Positions 49,338 through 58,598 of a stretch of DNA of 64,000 bases are shown one piece after another. Source of the DNA: Vibrio sp. NTOU-M3 (GTDB lineage: Bacteria > Pseudomonadota > Gammaproteobacteria > Enterobacterales > Vibrionaceae); assembly GCF_040869035.1 (NCBI RefSeq), contig NZ_CP162100.1:2356001-2420000 (forward strand). The letters are read 5' to 3'. Every line of letters starts with the position of its first letter. Position 1 is the stretch's first letter. The translations under genes were made by a program, and so were the position numbers. Below the pieces are notes generated by a model. The model was not told where the DNA came from and did no database searches. It saw nothing but the letters and a program-made list of their open reading frames with translations.

Positions 49338-51002
49338 ATGTGTTCTGTATTTGGAATCTTGGACATTAAAAGTGATGCAGCGGCGCTGCGTCCAATTGCG
49401 TTAGAAATGTCTAAGAAACTTCGTCACCGAGGCCCAGATTGGTCAGGTATTTACGCATCAGATAAAGCTATTCTAGCTCATGAACGTTTAGCAATTGTTG
49501 GTTTAAATAGTGGCGCTCAACCATTATATAGCCCAGATAAAAAGCTGATCTTAGCGGTGAACGGTGAAATTTATAACCACAAAGAAATTCGAGCACGCTA
49601 CGAAGGCAAATACGACTTCCAAACTGACTCCGACTGTGAAGTTATTTTGGCCCTTTATCAAGAAATGGGCGCGGATCTACTCGAAGAGCTCAACGGTATT
49701 TTTGCCTTTGTTCTTTACGACGAAGAGAAAGACCAGTATCTCGTCGGCCGTGACCATATCGGTATCATCCCGCTTTACCAAGGCTATGACGAACACGGAA
49801 ACTACTACGTAGCATCTGAAATGAAAGCTCTTGTACCTGTATGCAAAACAGTAAGTGAGTTCCCTCCAGGCTGCTACTATGGTTCAACAGATGCAGGCCC
49901 TGTTCGCTACTACATCCGCGATTGGAACGAGTACGCTGCTGTTCAAGGTAACGCCACGAGTAAAGAAGAATTAACCGAAGCTCTAGAAGCGGCGGTGAAG
50001 CGTCAACTGATGACTGATGTGCCATACGGCGTGTTACTTTCTGGTGGCTTGGACTCTTCAATTACCTCTGCGGTTGCCAAACGCTTTGCAGCAATGCGTA
50101 TTGAAGATGATGAAAAATCCGAGGCATGGTGGCCACAACTCCACTCCTTTGCAGTAGGTTTAGAAGGAGCCCCTGATTTAAAAGCAGCGCGTGAAGTGGC
50201 TGACCAAATCGGTACCGTTCACCACGAAATGACCTACACCATTCAAGAAGGTCTTGATGCGATTCGTGACGTTATCTACCACATTGAAACGTATGATGTA
50301 ACGACGATTCGTGCATCTACACCTATGTTCCTAATGGGACGTAAGATCAAAGCGATGGGCATCAAGATGGTACTTTCAGGCGAAGGCGCAGACGAAATCT
50401 TTGGCGGTTACCTATACTTCCACAAAGCGCCAAACGCAAAAGAGTTCCACGAAGAAACGGTACGTAAACTGCTTGCTCTGAACATGTTTGACTGTGCTCG
50501 TGCGAACAAATCGCTTGCGGCATGGGGTGTTGAAGGTCGTGTACCTTTCCTCGATAAAGAGTTTATCGACGTAGCAATGCGCCTAAACCCAGAAGATAAG
50601 ATGTGTGGCAACGGCAAGATGGAGAAACATATCCTACGTGAGTGTTTCGAACACTACCTGCCAGAAGCAATCGCATGGCGCCAGAAAGAACAGTTCTCTG
50701 ACGGTGTTGGCTACAGCTGGATTGACACGCTAAAAGAGGTAGCTGAAGCTAAAGTTACCGACCAGCAAATGGAAACTGCAGCATTCCGCTTCCCATACAA
50801 CACGCCAACAACCAAAGAGGGTTACGTATATCGTGAGATCTTTGAAGAGTTGTTCCCACTTCCATCAGCGGCAGAGTGTGTTCCAGGTGGTCCTTCGGTA
50901 GCATGTTCATCGGCTAAAGCGATTGAATGGGATGAGTCTTTCCAAAACTGTGTCGACCCATCAGGCCGTGCGGTTCAAACCATCCACAACGACGCTTACT
51001 AA
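49338..51002 (+). CDS. asnB: Asparagine synthetase B (glutamine-hydrolysing)
   Basis: Makes asparagine from aspartate using glutamine and ATP; 554 aa. The class II glutaminase nucleophile is Cys2 (MCSVFGI), released when the initiator Met is removed. The synthetase domain has the PP-loop LLSGGLDSSITSA and LSGEGADEIFGGYLYF. AAGGAAG lies before the ATG. It runs towards rfaH, with a shared terminator. Confidence 0.97.
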   Translation: MCSVFGILDIKSDAAALRPIALEMSKKLRHRGPDWSGIYASDKAILAHERLAIVGLNSGAQPLYSPDKKLILAVNGEIYNHKEIRARYEGKYDFQTDSDCEVILALYQEMGADLLEELNGIFAFVLYDEEKDQYLVGRDHIGIIPLYQGYDEHGNYYVASEMKALVPVCKTVSEFPPGCYYGSTDAGPVRYYIRDWNEYAAVQGNATSKEELTEALEAAVKRQLMTDVPYGVLLSGGLDSSITSAVAKRFAAMRIEDDEKSEAWWPQLHSFAVGLEGAPDLKAAREVADQIGTVHHEMTYTIQEGLDAIRDVIYHIETYDVTTIRASTPMFLMGRKIKAMGIKMVLSGEGADEIFGGYLYFHKAPNAKEFHEETVRKLLALNMFDCARANKSLAAWGVEGRVPFLDKEFIDVAMRLNPEDKMCGNGKMEKHILRECFEHYLPEAIAWRQKEQFSDGVGYSWIDTLKEVAEAKVTDQQMETAAFRFPYNTPTTKEGYVYREIFEELFPLPSAAECVPGGPSVACSSAKAIEWDESFQNCVDPSGRAVQTIHNDAY

Positions 51003-51009
51003 TAAGAAA

Positions 51010-51037
51010 TAAAAGCACTCTTCGGAGTGCTTTTTTC
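51010..51037. terminator. Bidirectional terminator between asnB and rfaH
   Basis: Stem AAAAGCACTC / GAGTGCTTTT with a TTCG tetraloop and a T run. Confidence 0.87.
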
Positions 51038-51532
51038 TTATAAATCAATCTCTTTATTATCTAAGCTTATAGGGATTATTTGGGTGATCATCTTCACCAG
51101 TAATATGGAACGCCTCTCTCCATCAGGCTCTTGATAGATTGCCTCAACACCTGCAAATTGACCGCTTGTCACTCTTAAGCGCTGTCCTTTCTTAGGCAAC
51201 GTTTTATACGGCTCTTGCAAACAATAGCTTTCCATTTCTTTGAGAGAAACAACCAAACCTTCTTGCAACTGATGAGGATGCGCGCCCTGACGAACAAAAT
51301 CTACCACACCTCGAGTGGAGCGTACGGCTGTAAATGATGGCCCTTGTTGATAATCAAATCGAATAAAAATATAGGAAGGAAAAAGTGGTTCTTTCTTTAA
51401 CTGTTTTTTACCACGGAGAATTTTCTCAACGTCCACCTCAGGGTAGTAACATTCAACCCCTTGGTTTTCTAGATGTTGCTTAGCTCTTTGCTGCTCACCA
51501 CGCTTGCAGTAAAGCAAATACCACTGTTTCAT
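51038..51532 (-). CDS. rfaH: Transcription antitermination factor RfaH
   Basis: NusG paralogue that loads onto RNA polymerase at ops sites and lets it transcribe long surface-polysaccharide operons; 164 aa. MKQWYLLYCKRGEQQRAKQH begins the NusG-like N-terminal domain, LFPSYIFIRFD and STRGVVDFVR follow, and the C-terminal KOW-type domain is about 110-160. I saw no obvious ops element in the window, so its targets lie elsewhere. Confidence 0.94.
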   Translation of the reverse strand: MKQWYLLYCKRGEQQRAKQHLENQGVECYYPEVDVEKILRGKKQLKKEPLFPSYIFIRFDYQQGPSFTAVRSTRGVVDFVRQGAHPHQLQEGLVVSLKEMESYCLQEPYKTLPKKGQRLRVTSGQFAGVEAIYQEPDGERRSILLVKMITQIIPISLDNKEIDL

Positions 51533-51627
51533 TTCAGATATCGCTTGGAAGTTTGCGCTATTCTAACATCTGGAAAACGTGCTGGGAATTTTGTGATAGC
51601 CACAGCTGAAGCTAACCAGTAGCCTCT

Positions 51628-51658
51628 TTGACAACTCTGCGTCAATTCTTGCTATAAA
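51628..51658 (+). promoter_or_regulatory. Possible promoter of the peptide transporter gene
   Basis: TTGACA and TATAAA with a 19-base spacer in the 306-bp rfaH-transporter gap, giving a leader of about 170 nt. The long spacer lowers confidence. I see nothing else in this gap. Confidence 0.35.
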
Positions 51659-51838
51659 TATGGAAACTTAGTTTGTAGCACGTCTTTTTATAACTTTCTT
51701 TTTTAGAAATCGCTAAAATTCATAAGGTTAGATAATTTCACTCTAAACTGTATGAAATTTGGTAATTGCAGTTTATCTGCCTCAGATGTATATGTGGTTT
51801 GGAATTAAATTTTTTAATAACTACAAACAGAAAATCTC

Positions 51839-53227
51839 ATGCCAAACCAACATCAAATCTTAGGCCACCCTCGTGGCTTGTTCCTCTTGTTCGGTACCGA
51901 ACTTTGGGAACGTTTCTCTTATTACGCAATGCGCGCGATTTTAGTTCTCTATCTGACAGATACAACCATCAATGGTGGTTTAGGGTGGACCACAAAAGAC
52001 GCGCTCGATCTTTACGGAATCTATACAGGTCTGGTTTACATTACCCCAATGATTGGCGGTTGGTTAGCGGACAACTATTTAGGTCAGCGTCGCTCAATCT
52101 TAATCGGTGGTGCTTTGATGGCGATTGGCCAATTCACACTAGCGATGCCAGCGGACATGATCGGACTCGATGCCGTACATGGCTTTTACCTTGGCTTAGC
52201 GCTGTTGATTTGTGGTAATGGCTTGTTCAAACCGAATATTTCAACAATGGTTGGCGATCTTTATGAAGAAGGTGATAACCGTCGTGATGGCGCTTTTACC
52301 ATCTTCTACATGGGGATTAACTTAGGTGCTTTGATTGCAGGTGTTGTTTCTGGCTCTGTAACCAATAGCTTCGGCTGGAAAGCGGGCTTTATCGCGGCGG
52401 GAGTTGGCATGATCATTAGCCTTATCATGCAAATGACACTGGCGAAAAGCTGGCTTGGTGATATTGGCACCGTACCGGCAGCGGCACGAGATCTGCAAAA
52501 GAAAAAATCATCACAAAAAGAGCCATTAACGAAACAAGAAATGGATCGCTTAAAAGTGATTCTTGTGATGGGCCTCTTTGTAATTGTGTTCTGGGCAGGC
52601 TTTGAGCAAGCTGGCGGCCTAATGAACATCTATACCCAGCAATATACCGACAGAATGTTGGGCAGCTTTGAAGTACCAGCTGCATGGTTCCAGTCTTTGA
52701 ACCCATTCTTTATTATCACCCTAGCCCCGATTCTGGCTGCATTTTGGGTGAAATTGGGTCCAAAAGAGCCAAATTCACCGACTAAGTTTGCTTTTGCACT
52801 CTTTTTCTTAGCCCTTGGCTTCCTATGCATGGTGGGTGCAGTAATGGAACAAGGTGGTGATACAACTGTAAAAACTTCTATGTTATGGCTGGTTGGCGCC
52901 TTCTTCTTCCACACACTTGGTGAACTTTGCTTATCTCCAATTGGCTTATCATTGGTTACTAAACTGGCTCCTCTGCGTTTGGCTTCTCTCATGATGGGGG
53001 CTTGGTTTGGCTTTAATGCTATTGCCAACTACGTTGCCGGTCTAATTGGTTCCCATGTTGGTGAGCTGGGTGCTCTACCAATTTTTGGCGGCATTGCTAT
53101 TTCGGCAACAGTAAGCGGTGTGATACTACTGCTATTCTCAAATACCCTTGTTCGTTGGATGCATGGTGCAGAAAGCCCAGTAAGCACAGAACAGCAAATT
53201 GAAGAGCAGCAAACACAAGTTGCTTAA
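51839..53227 (+). CDS. POT-family proton-coupled di-/tripeptide transporter
   Basis: Inner-membrane peptide:H+ symporter of the DtpA/PTR2 type, 462 aa, with 12 or more helices. The signature ELWERFSYYAMRAILVLYLT (ExxERFxYY) is near the N-terminus and GIYTGLVYITPMIGGWLAD follows; FTIFYMGINLGALIAG is the second family motif. Substrate range among small peptides is unknown. Peptide transporters are the main class of GcvB targets in enterics, so control by the GcvB of this window is plausible but not shown. Confidence 0.92.
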   Translation: MPNQHQILGHPRGLFLLFGTELWERFSYYAMRAILVLYLTDTTINGGLGWTTKDALDLYGIYTGLVYITPMIGGWLADNYLGQRRSILIGGALMAIGQFTLAMPADMIGLDAVHGFYLGLALLICGNGLFKPNISTMVGDLYEEGDNRRDGAFTIFYMGINLGALIAGVVSGSVTNSFGWKAGFIAAGVGMIISLIMQMTLAKSWLGDIGTVPAAARDLQKKKSSQKEPLTKQEMDRLKVILVMGLFVIVFWAGFEQAGGLMNIYTQQYTDRMLGSFEVPAAWFQSLNPFFIITLAPILAAFWVKLGPKEPNSPTKFAFALFFLALGFLCMVGAVMEQGGDTTVKTSMLWLVGAFFFHTLGELCLSPIGLSLVTKLAPLRLASLMMGAWFGFNAIANYVAGLIGSHVGELGALPIFGGIAISATVSGVILLLFSNTLVRWMHGAESPVSTEQQIEEQQTQVA

Positions 53228-53248
53228 ACACATTCTATTCGTTCATAA

Positions 53249-53281
53249 AATAAAAAAGCCCGGCAATAGCCGGGCTTTTTC
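53249..53281. terminator. Bidirectional terminator between the peptide transporter and chitobiase genes
   Basis: Stem AAAAGCCCGGC / GCCGGGCTTTT with an AATA loop, A and T runs on either side. Confidence 0.88.
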
Positions 53282-53295
53282 GTTGATGATTGTAA

Positions 53296-55947
53296 TTACT
53301 TCACCGAAGTAACACGACTAGCTTTTTCACCAGTTACCGATACTGAACGAATAAAGACTTCACCAGCGACCTTTGGCTTAGCTTCGTCAGAATACGATTT
53401 CCACTGCTTACCATCTAACGAGTATTGCAGTTCTACTCCTGGGAATTGGACATTCATCGACAACTCACCATTGTCAATTTTCGCTCCTGGTACAGGTAAA
53501 CGATAGTCAATGCCAGCTTTTTCAAGCTTTGCTAACTCGCGCTGACCAAGAAGGTTAGCAAAACGGTTAAAGTCTTGGTTTAAGCGAGCCTTATCAACTA
53601 AGTTAGTTACTTGAGAATACGCTACGCCAGCTTTGTAATCGTTTTCCCAATCCGCGCGATGCCATGCACGCTCAGCGGCTGCAAGAACGCGAGGGAAGAC
53701 CATGTATTCATATTGCTCGTCATTGCGGACGGTTTCAGACCACAGCTGTGCTGACAAGCCATAGAAAGGTTTCGTTGTAATGTCCCCTTTTCCGGTAAAC
53801 CCATTACCATCACGGTCAACGGAAGTTTCTGCGTTTTGAGGCATATTCTCTGGTGCAAAACCAAACATCTTACGTGTATCGGTAGCACGTGTTGCCCAGT
53901 AGTAACCGCGCTCTTTCGGATCAACTTCGTATGGCATGTCCATGTACACGTAGTCTGGGTTTGAAACGACAACGTCATAACCTTTCTTTGCCCACTCATA
54001 AACTGATGCGGTACCACCCCAATATAAGGTATCCCAGAAGTTTACTCGTTTATTCTCTGTCGCAAATGCTTTAGCACCATCACTGTACTTCAGACCGTCT
54101 TGCCAAGCTTGGAAGTTAGGAATGCCTTTCTCTGCCACAATCTTAGACACTTGCTCTGCAAAGTGACTTGGCAAGTGACCAAAGTCGCTTACTGTGCCGT
54201 CAGCTATCAGCGTCTGACATTGTGGAGATTGCGCGAATGGCTTGTCTTGCTTCGATAGGTCAATCGTACCTTTCCAGCCAACCTTCTCTTCAGCACTCAC
54301 ATCTTGGAAACCAGCACCTAGCTTGATGTTCTTCGCTTCATCACCACCAAAATGCCATGTTGTAAGCGGTGCGCCCGCTTCTTGGTGCATGGCTGCCACT
54401 TCAGAAATCACTTTATCCACAAAGCGAGTTGAAGATTCCATACATGGGTTGATGAAACTTTGCTTGTCGTAGAACTGAACCGTTGTGACGTTTGATGTAT
54501 CTTGTGGATCCATTAGTCGATATTCATTGGCTTCAGCCGTTTTACCTTTCGCCATTAAACGATCATAACGGGCTTCCATTGACACAACTGCCGCGCGCGC
54601 ATGAGCTGGCATATCAATTTCAGGAATCACCTCAATATTACGAGCTTTTGCGTATTTGAGGATCTCAACATAATCACGCTTACTAAAGTAACCACTACCA
54701 AAATTATCTGATGTCGGGCCAGAACCTAGCTGCGGAAGCAAACACGTTTTCTCTTCTAAATCGAAGCAACGCTGACCACCAATGTCAGTGAGTTCAGGTA
54801 ACCCTGGTATTTCTAAACGCCAGCCTTCATCATCCGTAAGGTGAAGGTGTAATTTGTTCATTTTATACGCTGCCATTTGGTCGAGTGTTGCCAAAATAGC
54901 GTCTTTTGAATGGAAGTTACGTGCAACATCCACCATCACACCACGATAATCAAAGCGCGGAGCATCCTTAATAGACAGTTGTGGTAGAGACTTAACATTC
55001 TGGCTGTCTATCAGGCCAAAGATAGACTGAACCGCATAAAATGCACCCACTTTATCAAACGCTTTAATTTCAATGCCATTTGAATCAATGTTAAGTGCAT
55101 AAGCACCAGACTTCGCTAAGTCACCCGTGAAGCCAGCAGGAACAACAGTAACGCTAACAGGTAGCGTACCGCTCACATCCACACCTACCACACCTGCACG
55201 ATCTTTAATCGCTGCAAATTGTGCTTTATCAAATGCATGACTTGGTAACGCGATACCATTTGAAATATCGACCTCACCCTCACCGTTTTCTACAAACATT
55301 GGGCTTGGTAATAGTGTTCTAGACACATCTTGAGTCGCTAAGTCAGCATTCTTTTCAAAACGAGACAGTGCATTGGCCATGACATTATTATCATCAGGAG
55401 TACGCTTTAGGTTGTCTCCCTCAAGGCCTGAAACGAATGAATCAACTTCTTCTGTATTCAATGATGCAATGAGCTTAGGCTCTGTATTAGGTGCTGCGAC
55501 AAACGCGCCTGGCATAAAGTCTGTTCCAAACAGCTGCCAGTACTCAGCAACAAGAGGAAGAACGACTTCTTCACCCGCAGCAAAACCATCAAACTTATCG
55601 GTAGGCTCTAGCTTATGTAGATCGCCCGTGACACGAGTGATCTTGAACTGCTCATTTTCAACATCAAGAATAAGGCGAATACTGTGGAAATAGATCGCCC
55701 AATCTTTCGCATTTACAGCTTCACCTTGATTCACCAAAGTCATGTTCACTTTGTTACAAGAAGCCCATTCAGCCCCTAAGTCCTGACAAGCTAGACCATC
55801 ATTTGCACCATGATTTGTCAGAACTTGGTATTGAATATCAAGATTGTCCGCTAACGTGTTGACCACTTGTTGCTCAGAACTTTGTAGCGAAGAACATCCA
55901 GCTAATGTCGCAATGACAGAAGTAGCAATTAAACTATGTTTCAACAT
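53296..55947 (-). CDS. chb: Chitobiase, beta-N-acetylhexosaminidase (GH20 lipoprotein)
   Basis: Outer-membrane-type lipoprotein that hydrolyses chitobiose and short chito-oligosaccharides to GlcNAc; 883 aa. The lipobox LAGC puts the lipidated cysteine at residue 18. Order: N-terminal carbohydrate-binding-like domain (about 30-190), small GH20b domain (about 210-325), (beta/alpha)8 catalytic domain (about 332-775) with the catalytic Asp536-Glu537 pair in WHFGGDEAKN, and a C-terminal immunoglobulin-like domain. It matches the Vibrio chitobiase family in length and layout. The released GlcNAc would feed NagE and NagA. Confidence 0.95.
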   Translation of the reverse strand: MLKHSLIATSVIATLAGCSSLQSSEQQVVNTLADNLDIQYQVLTNHGANDGLACQDLGAEWASCNKVNMTLVNQGEAVNAKDWAIYFHSIRLILDVENEQFKITRVTGDLHKLEPTDKFDGFAAGEEVVLPLVAEYWQLFGTDFMPGAFVAAPNTEPKLIASLNTEEVDSFVSGLEGDNLKRTPDDNNVMANALSRFEKNADLATQDVSRTLLPSPMFVENGEGEVDISNGIALPSHAFDKAQFAAIKDRAGVVGVDVSGTLPVSVTVVPAGFTGDLAKSGAYALNIDSNGIEIKAFDKVGAFYAVQSIFGLIDSQNVKSLPQLSIKDAPRFDYRGVMVDVARNFHSKDAILATLDQMAAYKMNKLHLHLTDDEGWRLEIPGLPELTDIGGQRCFDLEEKTCLLPQLGSGPTSDNFGSGYFSKRDYVEILKYAKARNIEVIPEIDMPAHARAAVVSMEARYDRLMAKGKTAEANEYRLMDPQDTSNVTTVQFYDKQSFINPCMESSTRFVDKVISEVAAMHQEAGAPLTTWHFGGDEAKNIKLGAGFQDVSAEEKVGWKGTIDLSKQDKPFAQSPQCQTLIADGTVSDFGHLPSHFAEQVSKIVAEKGIPNFQAWQDGLKYSDGAKAFATENKRVNFWDTLYWGGTASVYEWAKKGYDVVVSNPDYVYMDMPYEVDPKERGYYWATRATDTRKMFGFAPENMPQNAETSVDRDGNGFTGKGDITTKPFYGLSAQLWSETVRNDEQYEYMVFPRVLAAAERAWHRADWENDYKAGVAYSQVTNLVDKARLNQDFNRFANLLGQRELAKLEKAGIDYRLPVPGAKIDNGELSMNVQFPGVELQYSLDGKQWKSYSDEAKPKVAGEVFIRSVSVTGEKASRVTSVK

Positions 55948-56356
55948 CTTACTTACCCTAAAACGAAAAAATTAATCAGCAAAAAAACGCTATTGCCTAC
56001 CAATATCTTCAACATACAAGGAGTTTTTTCTATGCGTAAAATTATTCCGCTCTTAAAGTGATCATCTTCAAATTTTATAAAAACACTATTCAAGTTATCG
56101 TTGTAAAACATAAACTTATAAATCACGTTAAAATCTACAGAGTTAATTTAACGGGTTTACTGAGAAGCACATCACGAAACATAAGGCTTAAAGCTTTCCT
56201 TTTGACGATCTCGATCACTAAGCTGATAAAGTAGCACTGTTCGAAATCGTGGACATGATTGAGGAAATGTGATTTTTTTCGCATTTATATCACGTTAAAT
56301 AACGTCAAAAATTTCAGATTTAACAAATTTACCGTCGCGGAAAATGGACTGTTTCT
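55948..56356. other. Intergenic region between chitobiase and TraB/GumN-like genes
   Basis: 409 bp, AT-rich, divergent between two genes. The only coding signal is a 9-codon frame at 56032-56061 with a very good ribosome site. Repeated ATCACGTTAAA sequences occur at 56117 and 56289 (about 11 bp, both on plus), which could be regulator half-sites. I see no firm promoter. Confidence 0.5.
56032..56061 (+). other. Short frame with strong ribosome site (MRKIIPLLK)
   Basis: AAGGAG is placed 7 bases before an ATG; the frame encodes MRKIIPLLK and stops. It looks like the beginning of a signal peptide or a leader peptide. It may be a remnant of a lost exported protein, a leader for the gene 300 bp downstream, or chance. 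Confidence 0.3.
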
Positions 56357-57223
56357 ATGAAAAGATATTTCTATGCGTTACTCATTATCATCTTTGCTTT
56401 TCCTAGCTATTCAGAACCTCTTTTCTGGTCAGCGAAAAAAGGACAGCTTGAGCTGGTCATTTTCGGTTCCGTTCATGTTGGAGATGAACGCTTCTATCCT
56501 CTCCCAAACACAGTAACGGATTACCTGCTAAGCAGTGATGGTTTGATTGTAGAAACAGACATTCAAAACCCGGGAGCAGTACAGTACCCTCCACTTCGTA
56601 TTCGCAGCCAAGCGTTACTGAATGAAACTCAACAAAATGAATTAGTTGGAATAGCAAAACTACTCAACTTAAATGCACAGGAACTTCTATCCCTCCCTCC
56701 ATGGGCTACCGCATTACAAGTCCAGATGCGTCAGTTTGAATACTTAGGTTATTCCGCAGATAAAGGGGTCGACATCCAGCTACTTCGCCAAGCGGGATTA
56801 AACCAAATTCCTGTACTCAGTCTGGAAACCTTTCAATTTCAAATTGATCTGTTAACCAAGCAAGCTGAAGGGGGAAAAGAGTTACTCATCAGCACCATTG
56901 AGGAATTTGATAAAACGGAGCAGGCAACGCATTGTTTGATCGACAGTTGGCTCAAAGGGGATATCAAACACTTAGAGAAGTTTGCCAAACTGGCCGCTAT
57001 CTCCCCAGAGTTTGAAGACCAATTCATTTACCAGAGAAATAAAGATTGGGCAATGAAATTGGATAAAGGGATCACATCTCAGTCGAACAAAGGAAAGTAT
57101 TTAGTTGTGGTCGGTACACTACATTTGGTGGGACGAGATAATCTTATTTCACTTTTAAAGCAACGTGGCTTTGAAACTAAGCAGCTCTCTAACAGTGAAA
57201 CGTCGCTATGCAAATTCGATTAG
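56357..57223 (+). CDS. TraB/GumN family exported protein
   Basis: 288-aa protein of the TraB/GumN (YbaP-like) family, whose members are putative metalloproteases. A signal peptide covers residues 1-19 (MKRYFYALLIIIFAFPSYS), so it acts outside the cytoplasm. The paired motifs are VIFGSVHVGDERFYPL near the N-terminus and VVVGTLHLVGRDNLISLL near the C-terminus, with glutamate in IVETDIQ; His and Glu could bind a metal. Its substrate is unknown. It is a single gene ended by a terminator. Confidence 0.85.
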   Translation: MKRYFYALLIIIFAFPSYSEPLFWSAKKGQLELVIFGSVHVGDERFYPLPNTVTDYLLSSDGLIVETDIQNPGAVQYPPLRIRSQALLNETQQNELVGIAKLLNLNAQELLSLPPWATALQVQMRQFEYLGYSADKGVDIQLLRQAGLNQIPVLSLETFQFQIDLLTKQAEGGKELLISTIEEFDKTEQATHCLIDSWLKGDIKHLEKFAKLAAISPEFEDQFIYQRNKDWAMKLDKGITSQSNKGKYLVVVGTLHLVGRDNLISLLKQRGFETKQLSNSETSLCKFD

Positions 57224-57251
57224 CTAGCTCCAGCTACCATTGCCTGAAATG

Positions 57252-57287
57252 CAAAAAAGGCGCTACATTTCTGTAGCGCCTTTTTTA
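57252..57287. terminator. Bidirectional terminator between TraB-like gene and tRNA-Pro
   Basis: Stem AAAAAAGGCGCTACA / TGTAGCGCCTTTTTT with a TTTC-type loop, ending both the plus-strand gene and the minus-strand tRNA. Confidence 0.9.
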
Positions 57288-57292
57288 AAAGA

Positions 57293-57369
<77 letters not shown>

Positions 57370-57406
57370 AGACATTGTCGGGCTCAATGCCCTGCAACGG
57401 ATGCGT

Positions 57407-57434
57407 ATAATACGGATTATCACGTTGAACGCAA
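57407..57434 (-). promoter_or_regulatory. Putative promoter of tRNA-Pro
   Basis: On the minus strand TTGCGT (57429-57434) and TATTAT (57407-57412) with a 16-base spacer, giving transcription start near 57400, about 30 bases before the mature tRNA. Confidence 0.6.
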
Positions 57435-57625
57435 GCCATTTTCTGTTTTTCTTTGCTAAAAAAATGCGTTCGGCTAAAACATCATCAGCGGGCTACAAAA
57501 TGTGAGCAAATACACACCACGAGAAACATTAATGCAACCAATAGAACACAATTGATCCAGATCATTACCATAACTGTTAACAGGCTTTAGTTTAACCCTT
57601 GTCTTCTTTGACTTTGGAGGAAACG

Positions 57626-57766
57626 ATGGACTTTTGGCTTGATCTCCTATTCGGAAATGCAGTGGGACTATCTTCCATGATAGTAATCTTTGGCGCTTTA
57701 GGTCTGATGCTTTTTTATGGCGGTTTCATAATCTACAAAGTCATGAACGACAAATCTCCTCACTAG
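57626..57766 (+). CDS. DUF3149 family small membrane protein
   Basis: 46-aa protein, mostly one hydrophobic helix: MDFWLDLLFGNAVGLSSMIV starts it and the helix runs on to about residue 38, ending in a polar tail KVMNDKSPH. It matches DUF3149, a family of tiny gammaproteobacterial membrane proteins of unknown function. GGAGG lies five to six bases before the ATG, and a good terminator follows, so it is a real single-gene unit. Confidence 0.85.
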   Translation: MDFWLDLLFGNAVGLSSMIVIFGALGLMLFYGGFIIYKVMNDKSPH

Positions 57767-57807
57767 ATCGCTTAGCGACTATTCCGAGAATGGTAAAACG
57801 CTATGCA

Positions 57808-57840
57808 CCGAAGTAGATTTTCTGTCTACTTCGGTTTTTT
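57808..57840 (+). terminator. Terminator of the DUF3149 gene
   Basis: Ten-base-pair stem CCGAAGTAGA / TCTACTTCGG with a 7-base loop, then TTTTTT. Confidence 0.88.
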
Positions 57841-57925
57841 AGTTTCTATCCCACTGCTTCTACTGCCCTTTCATTCGCCGTAACGTTATAATCGTGAGTC
57901 TTATTTATTCCATCGAGATAAAGTG

Positions 57926-58507
57926 ATGTCTCAAGAAGATGATTTGTCCTTATTTCAACAAATGATGGGTGACGTAAAACCACTCACACAGGACACAGCT
58001 GAACATAAGAAGCAACATCAGGTCACCGAAAGCCATATCGCAAAACGGGAAGCGGCACTGTGGCTTGCCGATCAAGATCCGGATCATTTATCCATCGACC
58101 ATGCCCCGCCGATAAAGCCAGAAGATGTGATCGAGTTTAAACGTGATGGTGTCCAAGAAGGGGTTTACCGTAAATTAAGGCTTGGAAAATACCCGATTCA
58201 AGCGCGATTGGATCTGCATAGAAAAACATTGAAAGAAGCGCGATCTGAGGTCACCTCTTTTCTCAAACAATGTATTGCAATGGATATCCGAACGGTAATG
58301 ATTGTTCATGGCCGAGGAGAAAAATCGAATCCACCAGCATTAATGAAAAGCTTTGTCGCCAGCTGGCTCCAACAGATAAAAGATGTGCAATGTGCTCACA
58401 GTGCACAACGGTTTCATGGTGGCACAGGAACCACTTATGTTTTGCTTAGAAAAAGCAGCGATAAAAAACTTGAGAACCGAGAAAGACACCAAAAACGCAT
58501 GGGCTAA
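57926..58507 (+). CDS. smrA: Smr-domain endonuclease SmrA (YdaL)
   Basis: 193-aa protein with a C-terminal Smr domain (about 90-175), a fold found in nicking nucleases and in ribosome-rescue nucleases. The motifs are RLDLHRKTLKEARSEV (LDxH) and VMIVHGRGEKS (HGxG), with HGGTGTTYVLLRK at the end. N-terminus (LFQQMMGDVKPL) and C-terminus (ENRERHQKR) point to the SmrA/YdaL branch and not SmrB. The start is ATG 57926; a GTG just upstream would add one residue. rluF follows 91 bp later. Confidence 0.9.
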   Translation: MSQEDDLSLFQQMMGDVKPLTQDTAEHKKQHQVTESHIAKREAALWLADQDPDHLSIDHAPPIKPEDVIEFKRDGVQEGVYRKLRLGKYPIQARLDLHRKTLKEARSEVTSFLKQCIAMDIRTVMIVHGRGEKSNPPALMKSFVASWLQQIKDVQCAHSAQRFHGGTGTTYVLLRKSSDKKLENRERHQKRMG

Positions 58508-58598
58508 GCACGTAAATGGTGCTAAACTCGCGGCCAAATTTCGACCACAAACATTTGTGGTTCCCTCGTACAGCCGTTGTGAAACGTATAGGTAAAAC

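Noticed and set aside
51533..51838. ops element or riboswitch in the rfaH-transporter gap
   Set aside because: No ops-like sequence and no strong hairpin pattern were seen; only a loose promoter match.
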